DNA of 64,000 nucleotides from DATFNI01 sp963787205 (GTDB lineage: Bacteria; Bacteroidota; Rhodothermia; Balneolales; DATFMH01): the NCBI GenBank assembly GCA_963787205.1, contig CAWBCD010000003.1, positions 1 to 64,000 on the forward strand. The letters are read 5' to 3'. Shown in pieces: positions 36,410-45,990 of the stretch. Below the pieces are notes generated by a model. It saw only the letters and a program-made list of their open reading frames with translations, searched no databases and had not been told where the DNA came from. How positions within the stretch are numbered: the stretch's first letter is position 1; each line of letters starts with the position of its first letter. The translations under genes and the position numbers were made by a program.

Positions 36410-36739
36410 GGATGTTGTCCTCAGCTTCAAGTTTGAAGTGCAACAGGTACTCATTTTCTTCATAGAAATCCTTTGGTGTAAAATACCCCAATCGCTTACG
36501 GGGTTGAGTGTTGGGTTTGCGGGCAATTCGGCTACATTCCCATTGAATAAACTCAAAAAGGAATTATACGAACTCCTATCTACTAAGACGAACTCCGGCA
36601 TACCGCTGCGAACTCAAGCGGAACGTAGCGAAATGTTAGAATTAGCGCGACAGGATCCATTTATAGAGTTTGGATCACCATTCGAAAGGCAATGGGTATA
36701 AAGCCTCCGGAAAGAATACTAATGTAGAAAAGGGCTGCT

Positions 36740-36957
36740 GGTACTGCTAAGACTGCTTAACACCCATTTGTATATCATATAGGCCGTTATTTAGGAATTC
36801 AGAGCTGCTAGAAAGGTGCTATCACTGCTATGAAATCAATCTTTATAGCAGGTAATAGCACCTCTTAGCAAACGTTAGCAGTACCTATTTCCCTCAATAT
36901 CGAACTGTATCACTCATATACCACGGATTTAGAACACTTCTTAGCAGATAGCACTGA
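36740..36957. repeat. Nested palindromic TGCTA array, candidate origin or operator
   Basis: An outer perfect 11-bp inverted repeat (GGTACTGCTAA at 36740-36750, TTAGCAGTACC at 36875-36885) encloses an inner near-perfect one (AGGTGCTATCACTGCTAT at 36814-36831, ATAGCAGGTAATAGCACCT at 36845-36863). Further TGCTA/TAGCA copies lie at 36731-36760 and 36938-36957. It sits directly behind a gene for a primase-helicase-like ATPase (37007-39319) in a ~300-bp gene-free stretch. Confidence 0.7.
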
Positions 36958-37006
36958 AAAGGAAGACTGACGAAAAATTCTTAGTTCAAATTTCGCCTGT
37001 GAGGGC

Positions 37007-39313
37007 TTATAACTTCATCTCTTCATACTCTTCTGCGTATTCTATGACCTGGCTTAGTTGTCCGGTTTCTTTCAGTTTGGTCAGATCCATGTAAATGCAC
37101 CGGTAGTTGCCTTTTACTTGGCTGCCGATCTCTCGGGTTAGGAGTGTTTGCTGGCTCTTGGCGACAAAGAACCGGCTGTTTTGCAGGGTGGATTCCAGGA
37201 CGGGGTACTTGATTTCACGAGTGACCTCTGCTTGTTTGGACTGCAGCGTCTTCCAGATTCTGTTCAAATGGATCGCCAGAACATCTTTTGGCATAAGAGA
37301 TCCATTACCGTCGTTTTGGTTTAAAAGTACATCGCGCTTGATCGTAAAGTGTCGATGATCCAGAACGTGAACTTTCTCATCGTTTGCACCTCGTGTGACT
37401 TCGGCGGCATAGAAGTCCATCGCCGAGAAGAAGGTGAGCAGGGGAGCGTTGCCGTTTTGTAAGGCTTGTTCTTTGCGAATGGATCGCACGACTGCATAAT
37501 AGAATTCTTCCTGCGTTTCGATCCACCGGTCCAGTTGTGGGAAGAAGTAGGCAAACGTGTCGTGTGCCGCCAGAATGAGGGACCACTTGAAACAGGTCCG
37601 TGCCTTGAATCCTTCTTCGCCCAGGCGATTGAAGAAGTGTTTGATACTCCCGAAGAGAGCTTCGCGGACCGGATCATAATTATCCAGCAGGATGGAAAGA
37701 AACTCGGGAAAGCGTTGCACATTATCAGCAACCAGGTTGATCTGAGCCTGTTCTTCTTTGTTCAGGTATTTGGTGTAGTTGAGGATGAGCAGACGGTCGA
37801 GCGTGGCCGGATCGGTGGGCTTGTCGTTGCCCGTCATCACGACACAGGCATTCATAGGAGTGTCGATAGTCCGGTTGTCCTGGCTCTTCTTGGCCATGCC
37901 GGTGCCAATGCGGTGAAACCAGTTCAGGATAGGGGAGGTCAAGTCCGGTGCTTCCCGGTTGGATTCATGGTGGCGATAATCATCCAGGAAAAATGGAAAT
38001 GACTTGGGAATGGACATGCGCCGGATCACCGACTTTAGTGTGTTGCTTTTGGAAACCGATTGCCGGTTGCCGTTCTGATATCCAAACAAAGCCATAAACC
38101 AATCCATGCTGGTACTCTTGCCGGTTCCCCGCTCTCCAAACATGAAGAGCAGGGGAAAACCATCATATTTCTTTTTGATGTGGCTGCTGAACACACAGCA
38201 GATCGCATAACAAACGGCCGTTCGGATATTGACCATGCCATTGAACCGTTCCCATAGATAAAAGAGCCGGGCCAGGTCTTCTTTGGTGGTCTCATTGGCA
38301 GGGCGATACACCGGCGGTTTCACCTGCTCGCTGCCGCTGGGACAGACGAACATCTTACCCTTATACTCAATTCGATACTCCTGATCAGCAGCATAGAATT
38401 TTTGTTGCTTCGTATCATATATCCCATTCTCGAACAAGAAGATACCTGATCTGATCTCACCCCAACAGGAGAGCGTCCGGACAATCGGATAATCCTGTTC
38501 CTTGATCAGGAAATTCTGGACCATCTCGAAATACTTTCGGTTTCCGGTAAAGGGCGGATATCCCTTGGATACCAGGAAACGGGAGAAGTTGGTAAGCTTA
38601 GTCAGTTCATCGGCGCCGACTTCGGTTACAACAACCCGCGATGGAGATTTTAGCTTGACCTTATATCGAAATTCGAGTTCGTTCGTCTCGCGTCCGGGCC
38701 GTTCGGTCACGAATTCAATCCCCTCCAGGGCGTGGATCTCACAATCAGCGATTTTTTCAAGGTCCTTTTTCAGCTCTTCCGGATTGTCGGGTATATCTTC
38801 TTTCAGAATATAATCCCTGAAATACAAGGCTCCATCCAAGTTAATAATTGCCCGGTCCAGGTAGGATTTCTCGTCTTCTGAAAGATCCTTTTCACGATTT
38901 TTGTGCAAAGACTCTTCCAACGCTACCCGGCTTTTCTCTTCCTTATCACGTTGTCTTTTGGTCTTTTTCGTGGACAGGTCAGGATCCTTCTTAACTCCTT
39001 TGGGAGTATATCCCAGGGTTTCTGCTTCCTGGTACAGGGTGTCCAGGTAGTGATTGAAGAGCTTCTCATGATGCGGTGGAAACGGTTCGGATTGCGTAAA
39101 GAATTCATCCAGGTCTTCGTTAATACTGACTCCGGGTCTCTTGAATCGTTCAAAAGCCAGTTTTCTTGCGTTGTCTTCATCATAAATAGTCCGTAGCAAC
39201 CTACACAGAATCCGGGAATCATAGGTACTTGGAAGAAACTTGAGTGCTCGTTTCAGTTCGGTTTTATGGTATTCGAGTGTGTCGTCTACGATCTGGTTGT
39301 TTGTTTGGCTCAT
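37007..39313 (-). CDS. DUF927/SF3-like replicative ATPase of a mobile element
   Basis: 768 aa from ATG 39313 (a GTG two codons earlier is possible). The N-terminal 330 residues are charged and lack a recognised primase motif, although RTLSCWGEIRSGIFLFENG resembles the DUF927 entry. The ATPase has Walker A FGERGTGKSTS with the Lys at about residue 399, an acidic FFLDDYRHH Walker B, and a polar ACVVMTGND sensor. A helical/winged C-terminus follows. Such proteins start replication in plasmids and integrative elements. It is downstream of a small DNA-binding gene (17 bp gap, same strand) and next to the palindromic array. Confidence 0.7.
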   Translation of the reverse strand: MSQTNNQIVDDTLEYHKTELKRALKFLPSTYDSRILCRLLRTIYDEDNARKLAFERFKRPGVSINEDLDEFFTQSEPFPPHHEKLFNHYLDTLYQEAETLGYTPKGVKKDPDLSTKKTKRQRDKEEKSRVALEESLHKNREKDLSEDEKSYLDRAIINLDGALYFRDYILKEDIPDNPEELKKDLEKIADCEIHALEGIEFVTERPGRETNELEFRYKVKLKSPSRVVVTEVGADELTKLTNFSRFLVSKGYPPFTGNRKYFEMVQNFLIKEQDYPIVRTLSCWGEIRSGIFLFENGIYDTKQQKFYAADQEYRIEYKGKMFVCPSGSEQVKPPVYRPANETTKEDLARLFYLWERFNGMVNIRTAVCYAICCVFSSHIKKKYDGFPLLFMFGERGTGKSTSMDWFMALFGYQNGNRQSVSKSNTLKSVIRRMSIPKSFPFFLDDYRHHESNREAPDLTSPILNWFHRIGTGMAKKSQDNRTIDTPMNACVVMTGNDKPTDPATLDRLLILNYTKYLNKEEQAQINLVADNVQRFPEFLSILLDNYDPVREALFGSIKHFFNRLGEEGFKARTCFKWSLILAAHDTFAYFFPQLDRWIETQEEFYYAVVRSIRKEQALQNGNAPLLTFFSAMDFYAAEVTRGANDEKVHVLDHRHFTIKRDVLLNQNDGNGSLMPKDVLAIHLNRIWKTLQSKQAEVTREIKYPVLESTLQNSRFFVAKSQQTLLTREIGSQVKGNYRCIYMDLTKLKETGQLSQVIEYAEEYEEMKL

Positions 39314-39330
39314 TCTCACAGGAGGTTGGA

Positions 39331-39588
39331 TTAATCGTTGTCGGAATTGTTCAGAAGGGAGCGTTTGTCTGTTAACACCGGTCGTTTCGCGCGGCGTATG
39401 CGCAGGGCATGAGCCGCTTCCTTCAGGTTATCCGGTCCCCATAATCTCCGGCCACCGATCAGACGTGGCGGTTTGATGGCTTCGGCACGCAGCAGATTAT
39501 CCAGGTCGTAATAGCGTACTTTTTGTTTGAGCTGCTGGCTTAAATACTCGGCTGCTTCGCCGGATGTGAGGAAATATTCGATTTGCAT
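39331..39588 (-). CDS. MerR/excisionase-like small DNA-binding protein
   Basis: 85 aa from ATG 39588 (an upstream TTG at 39612 is less likely). MQIEYFLTSGEAAEYLSQQL and VRYYDLDNLLRAEAIKPPRL, then GGRRLWGPDNLKEAAHALRIR, form a winged-HTH like excisionases and element regulators. It is 17 bp ahead of the ATPase gene on the same strand, so it probably regulates or acts with it (excision or replication control). A truncated, diverged copy is at 45102-45245. Confidence 0.75.
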   Translation of the reverse strand: MQIEYFLTSGEAAEYLSQQLKQKVRYYDLDNLLRAEAIKPPRLIGGRRLWGPDNLKEAAHALRIRRAKRPVLTDKRSLLNNSDND

Positions 39589-39831
39589 AGTGACTGAGTT
39601 TTTGCGTTTCAATTACGATTGACGCTGTAAAACTCGTGCACTTTAGAAGGGCTTGTTTGGGGGACTTGAGATGAGAGTGATCCAAGGAGGAGAGATAGGG
39701 AGCTATAATTCCTTTTAAACATAAAAGATTAGAAAAAACTAACCCAAGTTTTCGATTATGTGATTCATATCATTCAGCAGAGCTGTCTAATTGTGAGGAG
39801 CCTTTCTAAAAAAAGATATTGAGGTACAGTT

Positions 39832-42800
39832 ATGTTTATTAGAATGACTTTCACTGATGAATTCATCAAAAAAACACAGATCAAGATATGGACTTTTGTT
39901 GTCGTAATAATTCTTGGATTAAATTTATCAGCCTTTGCTCAAAACGACAGTTTTGTTAAAAGTTATATGCCGAATGCGAAAATTATTCTTTATTCCAATA
40001 CAGGGTCGACTATTAATGTGAATAATGTTGCATCTCTTTATAATGGTTCCGTGAATAATGGAGTAGCTGTTTGGTCCAAGTCATTAAATACATTTCAATC
40101 TGGAGGATATTGGTCATCATTTCCAAACGTTACGATCAGGTTTGCTCTCACCTCAACCGGAGAATTTTATATCGGAGTGGAAGGTTCGGATAGTGATGTA
40201 TTGTCCGTGTTTACAGAAGGAGGAATTAACGACGGAATGTCAGCGACGTGGGGATATCCGATGACCGACCAGTCGGAAATCTTACATGGTCTATTAGACA
40301 AAGATATTCGTTCCAGTCTGTTAACGAATATTATGTATGATGAATTAATGAGTATTGACCAGAAAGGTTATGCAACTGGTGGACCAAAATTAGTTTATGC
40401 GAAGCCATATGGCGAATCGACAGGTAAAACGCTTTTAGGATTTACTGATCTTTCTTTTTCGCTTGATAATCGTTTGGGAAATACAATTACAGTTTTAACA
40501 AGCGCACTATTTGAAAGTCAATCAACAACGCAGTGGGCGTGCGGTTGTGCTGTTGACGGGATTGCTTTTAAAGACGGTCCCATCTGGCCGATGTATAACG
40601 CATTAAATCATAAGTGGAATCCCAAAAAGGCGGATACAGACGTTGGGGGGACAGAAAGAAGTTTTGATTTATCAATAAGTAATCAGAATGCGATTTTCTT
40701 TACAGCCCGGGCTAATGGTGATAATGGCAATAGTGGATCGGTTGATTTAGACGGAAAACAAGTATCTTCTTTTAGTAATTGTTGTACCAATTCTGCATAT
40801 AGAAAGGGAGGGGAAACTTTTGGAACCGTTGATCTCAAATTGGAAAATGACTGGTCACAAAGTTATTCATATTTACGCCTTGCAATATTAGGTGGTTCAC
40901 TTAGCTATTCAAATCTAAAAGAGAGTCCAACAGGTGGGATGTCAGGTAATCCTGATCCAATAGTTTACAAGGTTGATAAAGGGTGGACAACTGTTAGCGG
41001 AACCAGCAATAGTCAAGGTGGGAGTACGACTAATACTTGGCCCGAAATTAGTAAACCAGCAATTCGTTTTAAAATTATATCTAATAAATCGTTAGCAATA
41101 GCTTCAGTTACAGTTAAAATCAATCCAATACTCGATATAGGAGGAACACCAAATGAAATGCATTTGAAAGAAAATAATGATGGGTCCTACTTTGCATATT
41201 TTGATTCTTCAGATTTAAATACTATTAGCAAAGGTGTAGTAGGTGGTGATATTATTAATGGAATATTTATTAAGGACAATAATTCTAATTTAGTCGGTCA
41301 TATACCATTTCACTACACATATAAAGATCATGAAATTGGTAAAAATATCGATGCTGTTTTGTATATACAAAGCGATTTAAACAATGATAAAGCTAACTAT
41401 CCTCATTGGAAATATTATTCATCTGATAGTGAAAAACCTGTTTCCATGTTGATACCTCCTAAAGGTAGCATTGATAGTATTACCTCAAGTAAACCCCCAA
41501 TATTATTAGTACATGGTGTAAGTGGAGAATACCCATATTGGGGGCAAGATCTGCTAGATCAGTTAAATACAAAATATAATGTATGGCAATTCTATTATCC
41601 GTATGACCAAGAAATCGAATTAAGTGCCAAGCTATTAGCAAGGGCTATTCCAAAGATTTTGAAACCAACTGATTTTGTCGGTAGTGATCCATACAAAAAT
41701 GTGAATAGTATACCTGTGATAACACACAGTATGGGGGGGCTAGTTGCGAGATATTATATCGAAAACTTTTATAATAATAATATTAGTAGACTATTAATGC
41801 TAGCACCACCGAATCATGGGTCATATTCTACATTTAATCTTAGATTTGGTTTTTTTGATAATCAATTACGGACCGCTCTGACATCTATTTTTGGTGGTTT
41901 TGACCCGAACGCCCCTGCATACCAAGAAATGATGATTGGTAGTACATTTCTTGACAAATTGAATTATAACAATAATATAATTCCATTAGAATACAGCAAC
42001 GATCTAAGTAAGGATTACTTAGTCATAAGCGGTGTAAAAGACTTATATAAAGGCCCGTTACTGATAAATGACGAGGTCAACAACCAAGATGATGGTGTGG
42101 TTTCGGTCTCCAGTGCCAGCATGATGAACAGTGGCATACCCCTAGCTGTCATTAATATGACGCACATTGAATTTCCTAATCAATCGGGGAGCTATATTGA
42201 AGATTTCTTAGAGAATTTATATAAAAACTTTGGTTCAAGTGATTTTAAAAATAATCATATAATAGCCTATTATGATCTTAATAATGCGCAAAAATATGAT
42301 AATCGTAGCTTTAATGACCAAGCCGGAATATTGAGAGTTGTTATACCGAACGTGAACTTAAATAGATGTAAGGTTGAAGTCGATGGAGATAGAGGGAAAA
42401 TTAAACTTTTTTATGATGATACATTTTCAAAAGATTTTATTAGATCTTTAGTTACTCATTTGTTCAATCCACTATATGCCCCCAAAGAATCATCTAGTTT
42501 TAGTAAGAATTTTAACAATGAGTATTCATATTATTTTACAACGGGTGTTTCAGGACATAGAGCTGAACTCTATAATCGTGATTTGACTTTCGATTACCCC
42601 GATAAGAAATACACAATAAAGCCCGTATACAATAAAATTCCATCTGGTTCGGGTACAAATAATATTACTACTTATATACCTGGTAATCCCGAGACGATAG
42701 AATTAAAACCAATAGGATCTTTCGATTTCAAAAGTATGCAAATGAATAAAGCGATGACAAATTTTGATAATTCGGAATATAAACTTTGGATAACAGGTGG

Positions 42801-43767
42801 TTCTAATTCAGTACCAGCAAGGAAGGTTCTAGCAAAAACAAATGTAACTCAAACAAATGTGGAAACGTACAGCATAAACGTAGATAAATTTGTCAATCCA
42901 CTTGTGATTTTTGTTTCGACTAATCAAAAGCCATCCCAATTAGATCCCGTACTCAAAACGCCATCAGGAATTATAGTGGATTCAACCTACACTTCAAATA
43001 ACAACGGTTATTATTATGGCTCCTATTCCCAAGGCGGATATGCATACTATTATATTGAAAATCCTCCGTCAGGGCAATGGCAAATTTCTTATACGCCAGT
43101 AGATAAAACTGAATCTGTATTTGTGCCAATTAAAAGTAGTTTTGACTTATACACAATTATAACGGACACAACTTACAGTTTAAATAATCCGATTCATTTT
43201 GGGCTAAATATAAGTGATTTTCAAAATTGTAGTAATGTGGCTATAAATACGTCATATTATTTTGCGCCAACAGATTCAACTTCTAGCAGTTTGCTTGGAA
43301 CAATTGGATTATACAATAGCCAAATAGATACTTTAGCTTATAAAGGTAAATTTACACCTTCTAACGCAGGAATCTACTATTTGGTTACTAACTTCTCATG
43401 TGATTACGAAGGATCTCATATTGAAAGACAGAGTTTGGCAACTATTCACGTGAAAAATATTGATACAGGGATATCACAAAGAGAGTCAAATAAAGCCATT
43501 CCAAACAAATACCTACTGCATCAAAATTACCCCAATCCATTTAATCCGACTACGCAAATAAGCTTCGACCTACCTAAAGCATCTTTTGTAAAACTAGCAG
43601 TGTATGATATTCTTGGAAGACAAGTGGCTGTTTTGGTTGATCGACATATGTCAGAGGGGGCGCATAATGTTACATTTAATGCATATAACCTTTCAAGTGG
43701 TTTGTATATTTACCGTTTGAAAGTTGGTAACTACACAGAAACCAAAAAAATGATGCTGATTAAATAG
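39832..43767 (+). CDS. Giant secreted alpha/beta-hydrolase (PGAP1/lipase-like) with T9SS sorting domain
   Basis: 1311 aa. Signal peptide WTFVVVIILGLNLSAFAQ (about 22-39). Residues 40-520 are beta-rich with no family recognised. 555-800 is an alpha/beta-hydrolase: PPILLVHGVSGEYPYW is the oxyanion-strand region and THSMGGLVARYYIENF has the nucleophile Ser633 (GxSxG variant HSMGG). APPNHGSY and DDGVVSVSSA are typical of PGAP1/lipase-like enzymes, and HIEFP near the end may give the catalytic His. 1230-1311 is the T9SS sorting domain (YPNPFNPTTQISFDL; SGLYIYRLKVG). Probably an exported esterase or lipase. AT-rich and divergent from the other giants. Confidence 0.8.
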   Translation: MFIRMTFTDEFIKKTQIKIWTFVVVIILGLNLSAFAQNDSFVKSYMPNAKIILYSNTGSTINVNNVASLYNGSVNNGVAVWSKSLNTFQSGGYWSSFPNVTIRFALTSTGEFYIGVEGSDSDVLSVFTEGGINDGMSATWGYPMTDQSEILHGLLDKDIRSSLLTNIMYDELMSIDQKGYATGGPKLVYAKPYGESTGKTLLGFTDLSFSLDNRLGNTITVLTSALFESQSTTQWACGCAVDGIAFKDGPIWPMYNALNHKWNPKKADTDVGGTERSFDLSISNQNAIFFTARANGDNGNSGSVDLDGKQVSSFSNCCTNSAYRKGGETFGTVDLKLENDWSQSYSYLRLAILGGSLSYSNLKESPTGGMSGNPDPIVYKVDKGWTTVSGTSNSQGGSTTNTWPEISKPAIRFKIISNKSLAIASVTVKINPILDIGGTPNEMHLKENNDGSYFAYFDSSDLNTISKGVVGGDIINGIFIKDNNSNLVGHIPFHYTYKDHEIGKNIDAVLYIQSDLNNDKANYPHWKYYSSDSEKPVSMLIPPKGSIDSITSSKPPILLVHGVSGEYPYWGQDLLDQLNTKYNVWQFYYPYDQEIELSAKLLARAIPKILKPTDFVGSDPYKNVNSIPVITHSMGGLVARYYIENFYNNNISRLLMLAPPNHGSYSTFNLRFGFFDNQLRTALTSIFGGFDPNAPAYQEMMIGSTFLDKLNYNNNIIPLEYSNDLSKDYLVISGVKDLYKGPLLINDEVNNQDDGVVSVSSASMMNSGIPLAVINMTHIEFPNQSGSYIEDFLENLYKNFGSSDFKNNHIIAYYDLNNAQKYDNRSFNDQAGILRVVIPNVNLNRCKVEVDGDRGKIKLFYDDTFSKDFIRSLVTHLFNPLYAPKESSSFSKNFNNEYSYYFTTGVSGHRAELYNRDLTFDYPDKKYTIKPVYNKIPSGSGTNNITTYIPGNPETIELKPIGSFDFKSMQMNKAMTNFDNSEYKLWITGGSNSVPARKVLAKTNVTQTNVETYSINVDKFVNPLVIFVSTNQKPSQLDPVLKTPSGIIVDSTYTSNNNGYYYGSYSQGGYAYYYIENPPSGQWQISYTPVDKTESVFVPIKSSFDLYTIITDTTYSLNNPIHFGLNISDFQNCSNVAINTSYYFAPTDSTSSSLLGTIGLYNSQIDTLAYKGKFTPSNAGIYYLVTNFSCDYEGSHIERQSLATIHVKNIDTGISQRESNKAIPNKYLLHQNYPNPFNPTTQISFDLPKASFVKLAVYDILGRQVAVLVDRHMSEGAHNVTFNAYNLSSGLYIYRLKVGNYTETKKMMLIK

Positions 43768-43777
43768 AGGTTTGGTT

Positions 43778-43829
43778 AAAAGATTGAGAGATGGTGTGAT
43801 ATTATCCGTCATCTCTCAATCTTTTTTTA
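43778..43829 (+). terminator. Intrinsic terminator after the lipase-like giant
   Basis: A perfect 13-bp stem AGATTGAGAGATG (43781-43793) with CATCTCTCAATCT (43810-43822), then seven T. It begins 13 bases after the stop codon. Confidence 0.9.
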
Positions 43830-43915
43830 TACCCAAACTGTAGGCTCCCCTGAAAGTGTAGGCTCCCCCGAAAGTTGGCCACCAGAAAGTAGAGAAAAAT
43901 CTTTACTTTTAGCCT

Positions 43916-44182
43916 ATGAAAAAGTCACGATTTAGCGAATCACAAATCATAAGCATCCTGAATAAACAGGAACAAGGGCTCAAGGTCCGGGACATTTGTC
44001 GCGAATACGGTATCAGTGATGCGACCTTCTACAACTGGAAAGCCAGGTATGGTGGACTGAGTGTGAGTGAGCTGGCACGGATCAAAGAGTTGGAGGCAGA
44101 GAATGCCCGGCTCAAACGGATGTATGCGGATCTGAGTCTGGTCCATCATGCCCTAAAAGATGCCGTTGAAAAAAAGCTCTAA
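43916..44182 (+). CDS. IS3-family transposase OrfA
   Basis: 88 aa: the helix-turn-helix (FSESQIISILNKQEQGLKVR; DICREYGISDATFYNWKARY) is followed by a leucine-zipper-like coiled coil (LARIKELEAENARLKRMYAD). The end reads VEKKL at a run of seven A (44169-44175). The heptamer A AAA AAG at 44170-44176 is a classic slippery site for a -1 frameshift into OrfB, whose frame is open from 44170. The product binds the IS ends. Confidence 0.92.
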   Translation: MKKSRFSESQIISILNKQEQGLKVRDICREYGISDATFYNWKARYGGLSVSELARIKELEAENARLKRMYADLSLVHHALKDAVEKKL

Positions 44183-44202
44183 GCCCTGAGGTCAAACGGG
44201 AG

Positions 44203-44988
44203 ATGGTTACTCTGATGAGACAGGAACATCAGGTAAGTATTCGTCAGGGCTGTGGTGCGGTAGGACTCCCACGCAGCAGCTATAGTTACCAGCGCAAACC
44301 CAAAGAGGATCAGCCGATCATTGATGAGTTACTAGCCCTGGTAGGGAACCATCCAGCCATTGGATTCTGGCAGTGTTATCACCGGCTTCGGTCCAAGGGA
44401 TATCCGTGGAATCACAAGCGGGTATACCGGGTCTATACGGGCTTAAAGCTCAATATCCCTCGTCGGTCAAAGAGACGTCTGCCGGCCCGTGCCAAGGGGC
44501 AGTTATTCCAGCCGGATCAGATCAATCAGGTCTGGAGTCTGGACTTTATGCACGACAGTCTCTGGAATGGTCGCTGCTATCGCATGCTCAATGTCCTGGA
44601 TGATTACAACCGGCAGGTGCTCTGGATCGAGACCGATACCAGCCTGCCGGCCCTGCGGGTAATCCGGGTTCTGGAACACCTGAAGGAAAGCCGGGGCCTG
44701 CCCGAGATGATCCGGGTGGATAATGGTCCGGAATTCATCTCCAGGAAGCTCGACCAGTGGTGCAAGGACAACAAGGTAACCCTGGCTTTTATTCAGCCGG
44801 GTAAGCCCACACAGAACGCTTTTATTGAACGACTAAACGGGAGTATACGCTCGGAACTGTTAAACGCTTATGTGTTTAAAACCCTGGACGAAGTCCGGGA
44901 GAAAGCCGAAGAATGGCGACACGATTACAACCACAAACGACCACATAAATCTCTGGGTTACAAAACACCCATGGATCTCTTACTTTAA
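44203..44988 (+). CDS. IS3-family transposase OrfB (DDE integrase domain)
   Basis: 261 aa from ATG 44203; the natural fusion frame enters earlier, at 44170 (KKALSPEVKREM). HTH_21 at 30-80, then the rve domain: NQVWSLDFMHDSLWNGR (first Asp), RVDNGPEFISRKLDQWC (second Asp) and PTQNAFIERLNGSIRSELLN (catalytic Glu). The end HKRPHKSLGYKTPMDLL is typical. All three DDE residues are present, so the element may be active. Confidence 0.93.
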   Translation: MVTLMRQEHQVSIRQGCGAVGLPRSSYSYQRKPKEDQPIIDELLALVGNHPAIGFWQCYHRLRSKGYPWNHKRVYRVYTGLKLNIPRRSKRRLPARAKGQLFQPDQINQVWSLDFMHDSLWNGRCYRMLNVLDDYNRQVLWIETDTSLPALRVIRVLEHLKESRGLPEMIRVDNGPEFISRKLDQWCKDNKVTLAFIQPGKPTQNAFIERLNGSIRSELLNAYVFKTLDEVREKAEEWRHDYNHKRPHKSLGYKTPMDLLL

Positions 44989-45101
44989 CCCAAACTCTCT
45001 ACTTTTAAATGGTCCAGTTTTTCGGGGGGAGGTCACTTTGCCATATTAGACTCTCATATATTCCTTCTTGCTTGATGTTGAGCCGAATGTCCTACTCAAA
45101 G

Positions 45102-45245
45102 TCTCCGGCCACCGATCAGGCGAGGCGGTTTGATGGCTTCGGCACGCAGCAGATTATCAAGGTCGTAATAGCGTACTTTTTGTTTGAGCTGCTGGCTTAA
45201 ATACTCGGCTGCTTCGCCGGATGTGAGGAAATATTCGATTTGCAT
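45102..45245 (-). pseudogene. Truncated copy of the excisionase-like gene
   Basis: From ATG 45245 the first ~47 codons match the gene at 39331-39588 (MQIEYFLTSGEAAEYL; LRAEAIKPPR) almost base for base. Homology stops near 45102, so the C-terminal basic region is missing. The upstream non-coding part is retained as well. Confidence 0.8.
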
Positions 45246-45433
45246 AGTGACTGAGTTTTTGCGTTTCAATTACGATTGACGCTGTAAAACTCGGGCACTT
45301 TTAAGGGGCTTGTTTGGGGGACTTGAGATGAGAGTGATCCAAGGAGGAGAGATAGGGAGCTATAATTCCTTTTAAACATATAGGATAGAATAAACTAACC
45401 CAATTTTCGGATTATGAACTAATATTATTCAGC

Positions 45434-45545
45434 AGGTATGTTTGTGCTTTCCGGGCCTTTCATGACCGAAAAACAAGTGGCAAAGGATTTTCCCGAAGAT
45501 TCTGATCGGGATGCTATTATCATACGCAGATCTGTAGGATTGTGA
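45434..45545 (+). pseudogene. Remnant of the small antitoxin gene (copy of 34474-34659)
   Basis: The last ~36 codons (GMFVLSGPFMTEKQVAKDFP ...) match the antitoxin at 34474-34659 with few substitutions. The basic N-terminus is absent, because the sequence joins foreign DNA at 45432. Confidence 0.75.
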
Positions 45546-45712
45546 GTGCGCGTTAATTTTTGAAAAAGCATAATCTGCGCGGCGTAATTATTTATGATGC
45601 CTTAATTGCCCGTGCCTCCGCCAATGTCGAAGCCGAGAATCTGTTAACATTCAATAGTAAGGATTTCAAGCGTGTCCGTGCATTGACCACGGCAAGTCTG
45701 TTGGAACCGTAG
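45543..45712 (+). pseudogene. Internally deleted copy of the PIN toxin gene (34656-35090)
   Basis: It starts with four codons matching the toxin start, then jumps to the last third (NLRGVIIYDALIARASANVE; VKDF-like end, LEP stop at 45712). About 250 bp, including the first catalytic Asp and Glu, are gone. It cannot encode a working toxin. Confidence 0.8.
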
Positions 45713-45990
45713 CTCTTTCACTTTCTGCAAGACCCACGGCATCGCGCATGCATTCGACAATTGGGCTTAGCGTCCCAGCGGGATTGTGGGATGTGATTAT
45801 ACATAGACCTGTTTGCATTAAACGTAGCCACCGGCTCCCATTTGATTACTGAATAATTTTACTAAATTTATCTGGTGTTTGATAAGGATCGGCTTGTTGT
45901 AGAATTAAATCTTAGCCAAACCTCCTCTACTTTGTCTATCGAGCTATTTTTCGGTACATTTATGGTATATTAAAAGACTATAAAAATATC

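Larger units (their letters stand above)
43857..45035 (+). mobile_element. IS3-family insertion sequence
   Basis: About 1.18 kb. The left end TGTAGGCTCCCCCGAAAG... and the inverted right end TGACCTCCCCCCGAAAA... match as imperfect ~39-bp terminal repeats, both ending AAAGTAGAGA inside. It encodes OrfA (43916-44182) and OrfB (44203-44988). The first 18 bases of the left end are also present just outside it (43839-43856, TGTAGGCTCCCCTGAAAG). I see no clear target-site duplication. Confidence 0.85.
45036..45990. other. Region of eroded duplicated genes
   Basis: About 950 bp with no intact gene. It is a patchwork: 45102-45430 copies the DNA-binding gene start and its upstream region (39444-39770), and 45432-45712 copies the PIN pair (34543-35090) with an internal deletion. 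The two copied pieces are joined directly, although their originals are about 4 kb apart. Confidence 0.8.

Noticed and set aside
36393..36701. 102-codon frame after the DUF5615 toxin
   Set aside because: It has a TTG start within the toxin gene, a hydrophobic unlikely N-terminus and no recognised motif. It could be the tail of a lost gene (SEMLELARQDPFIEFG) but I cannot support it.
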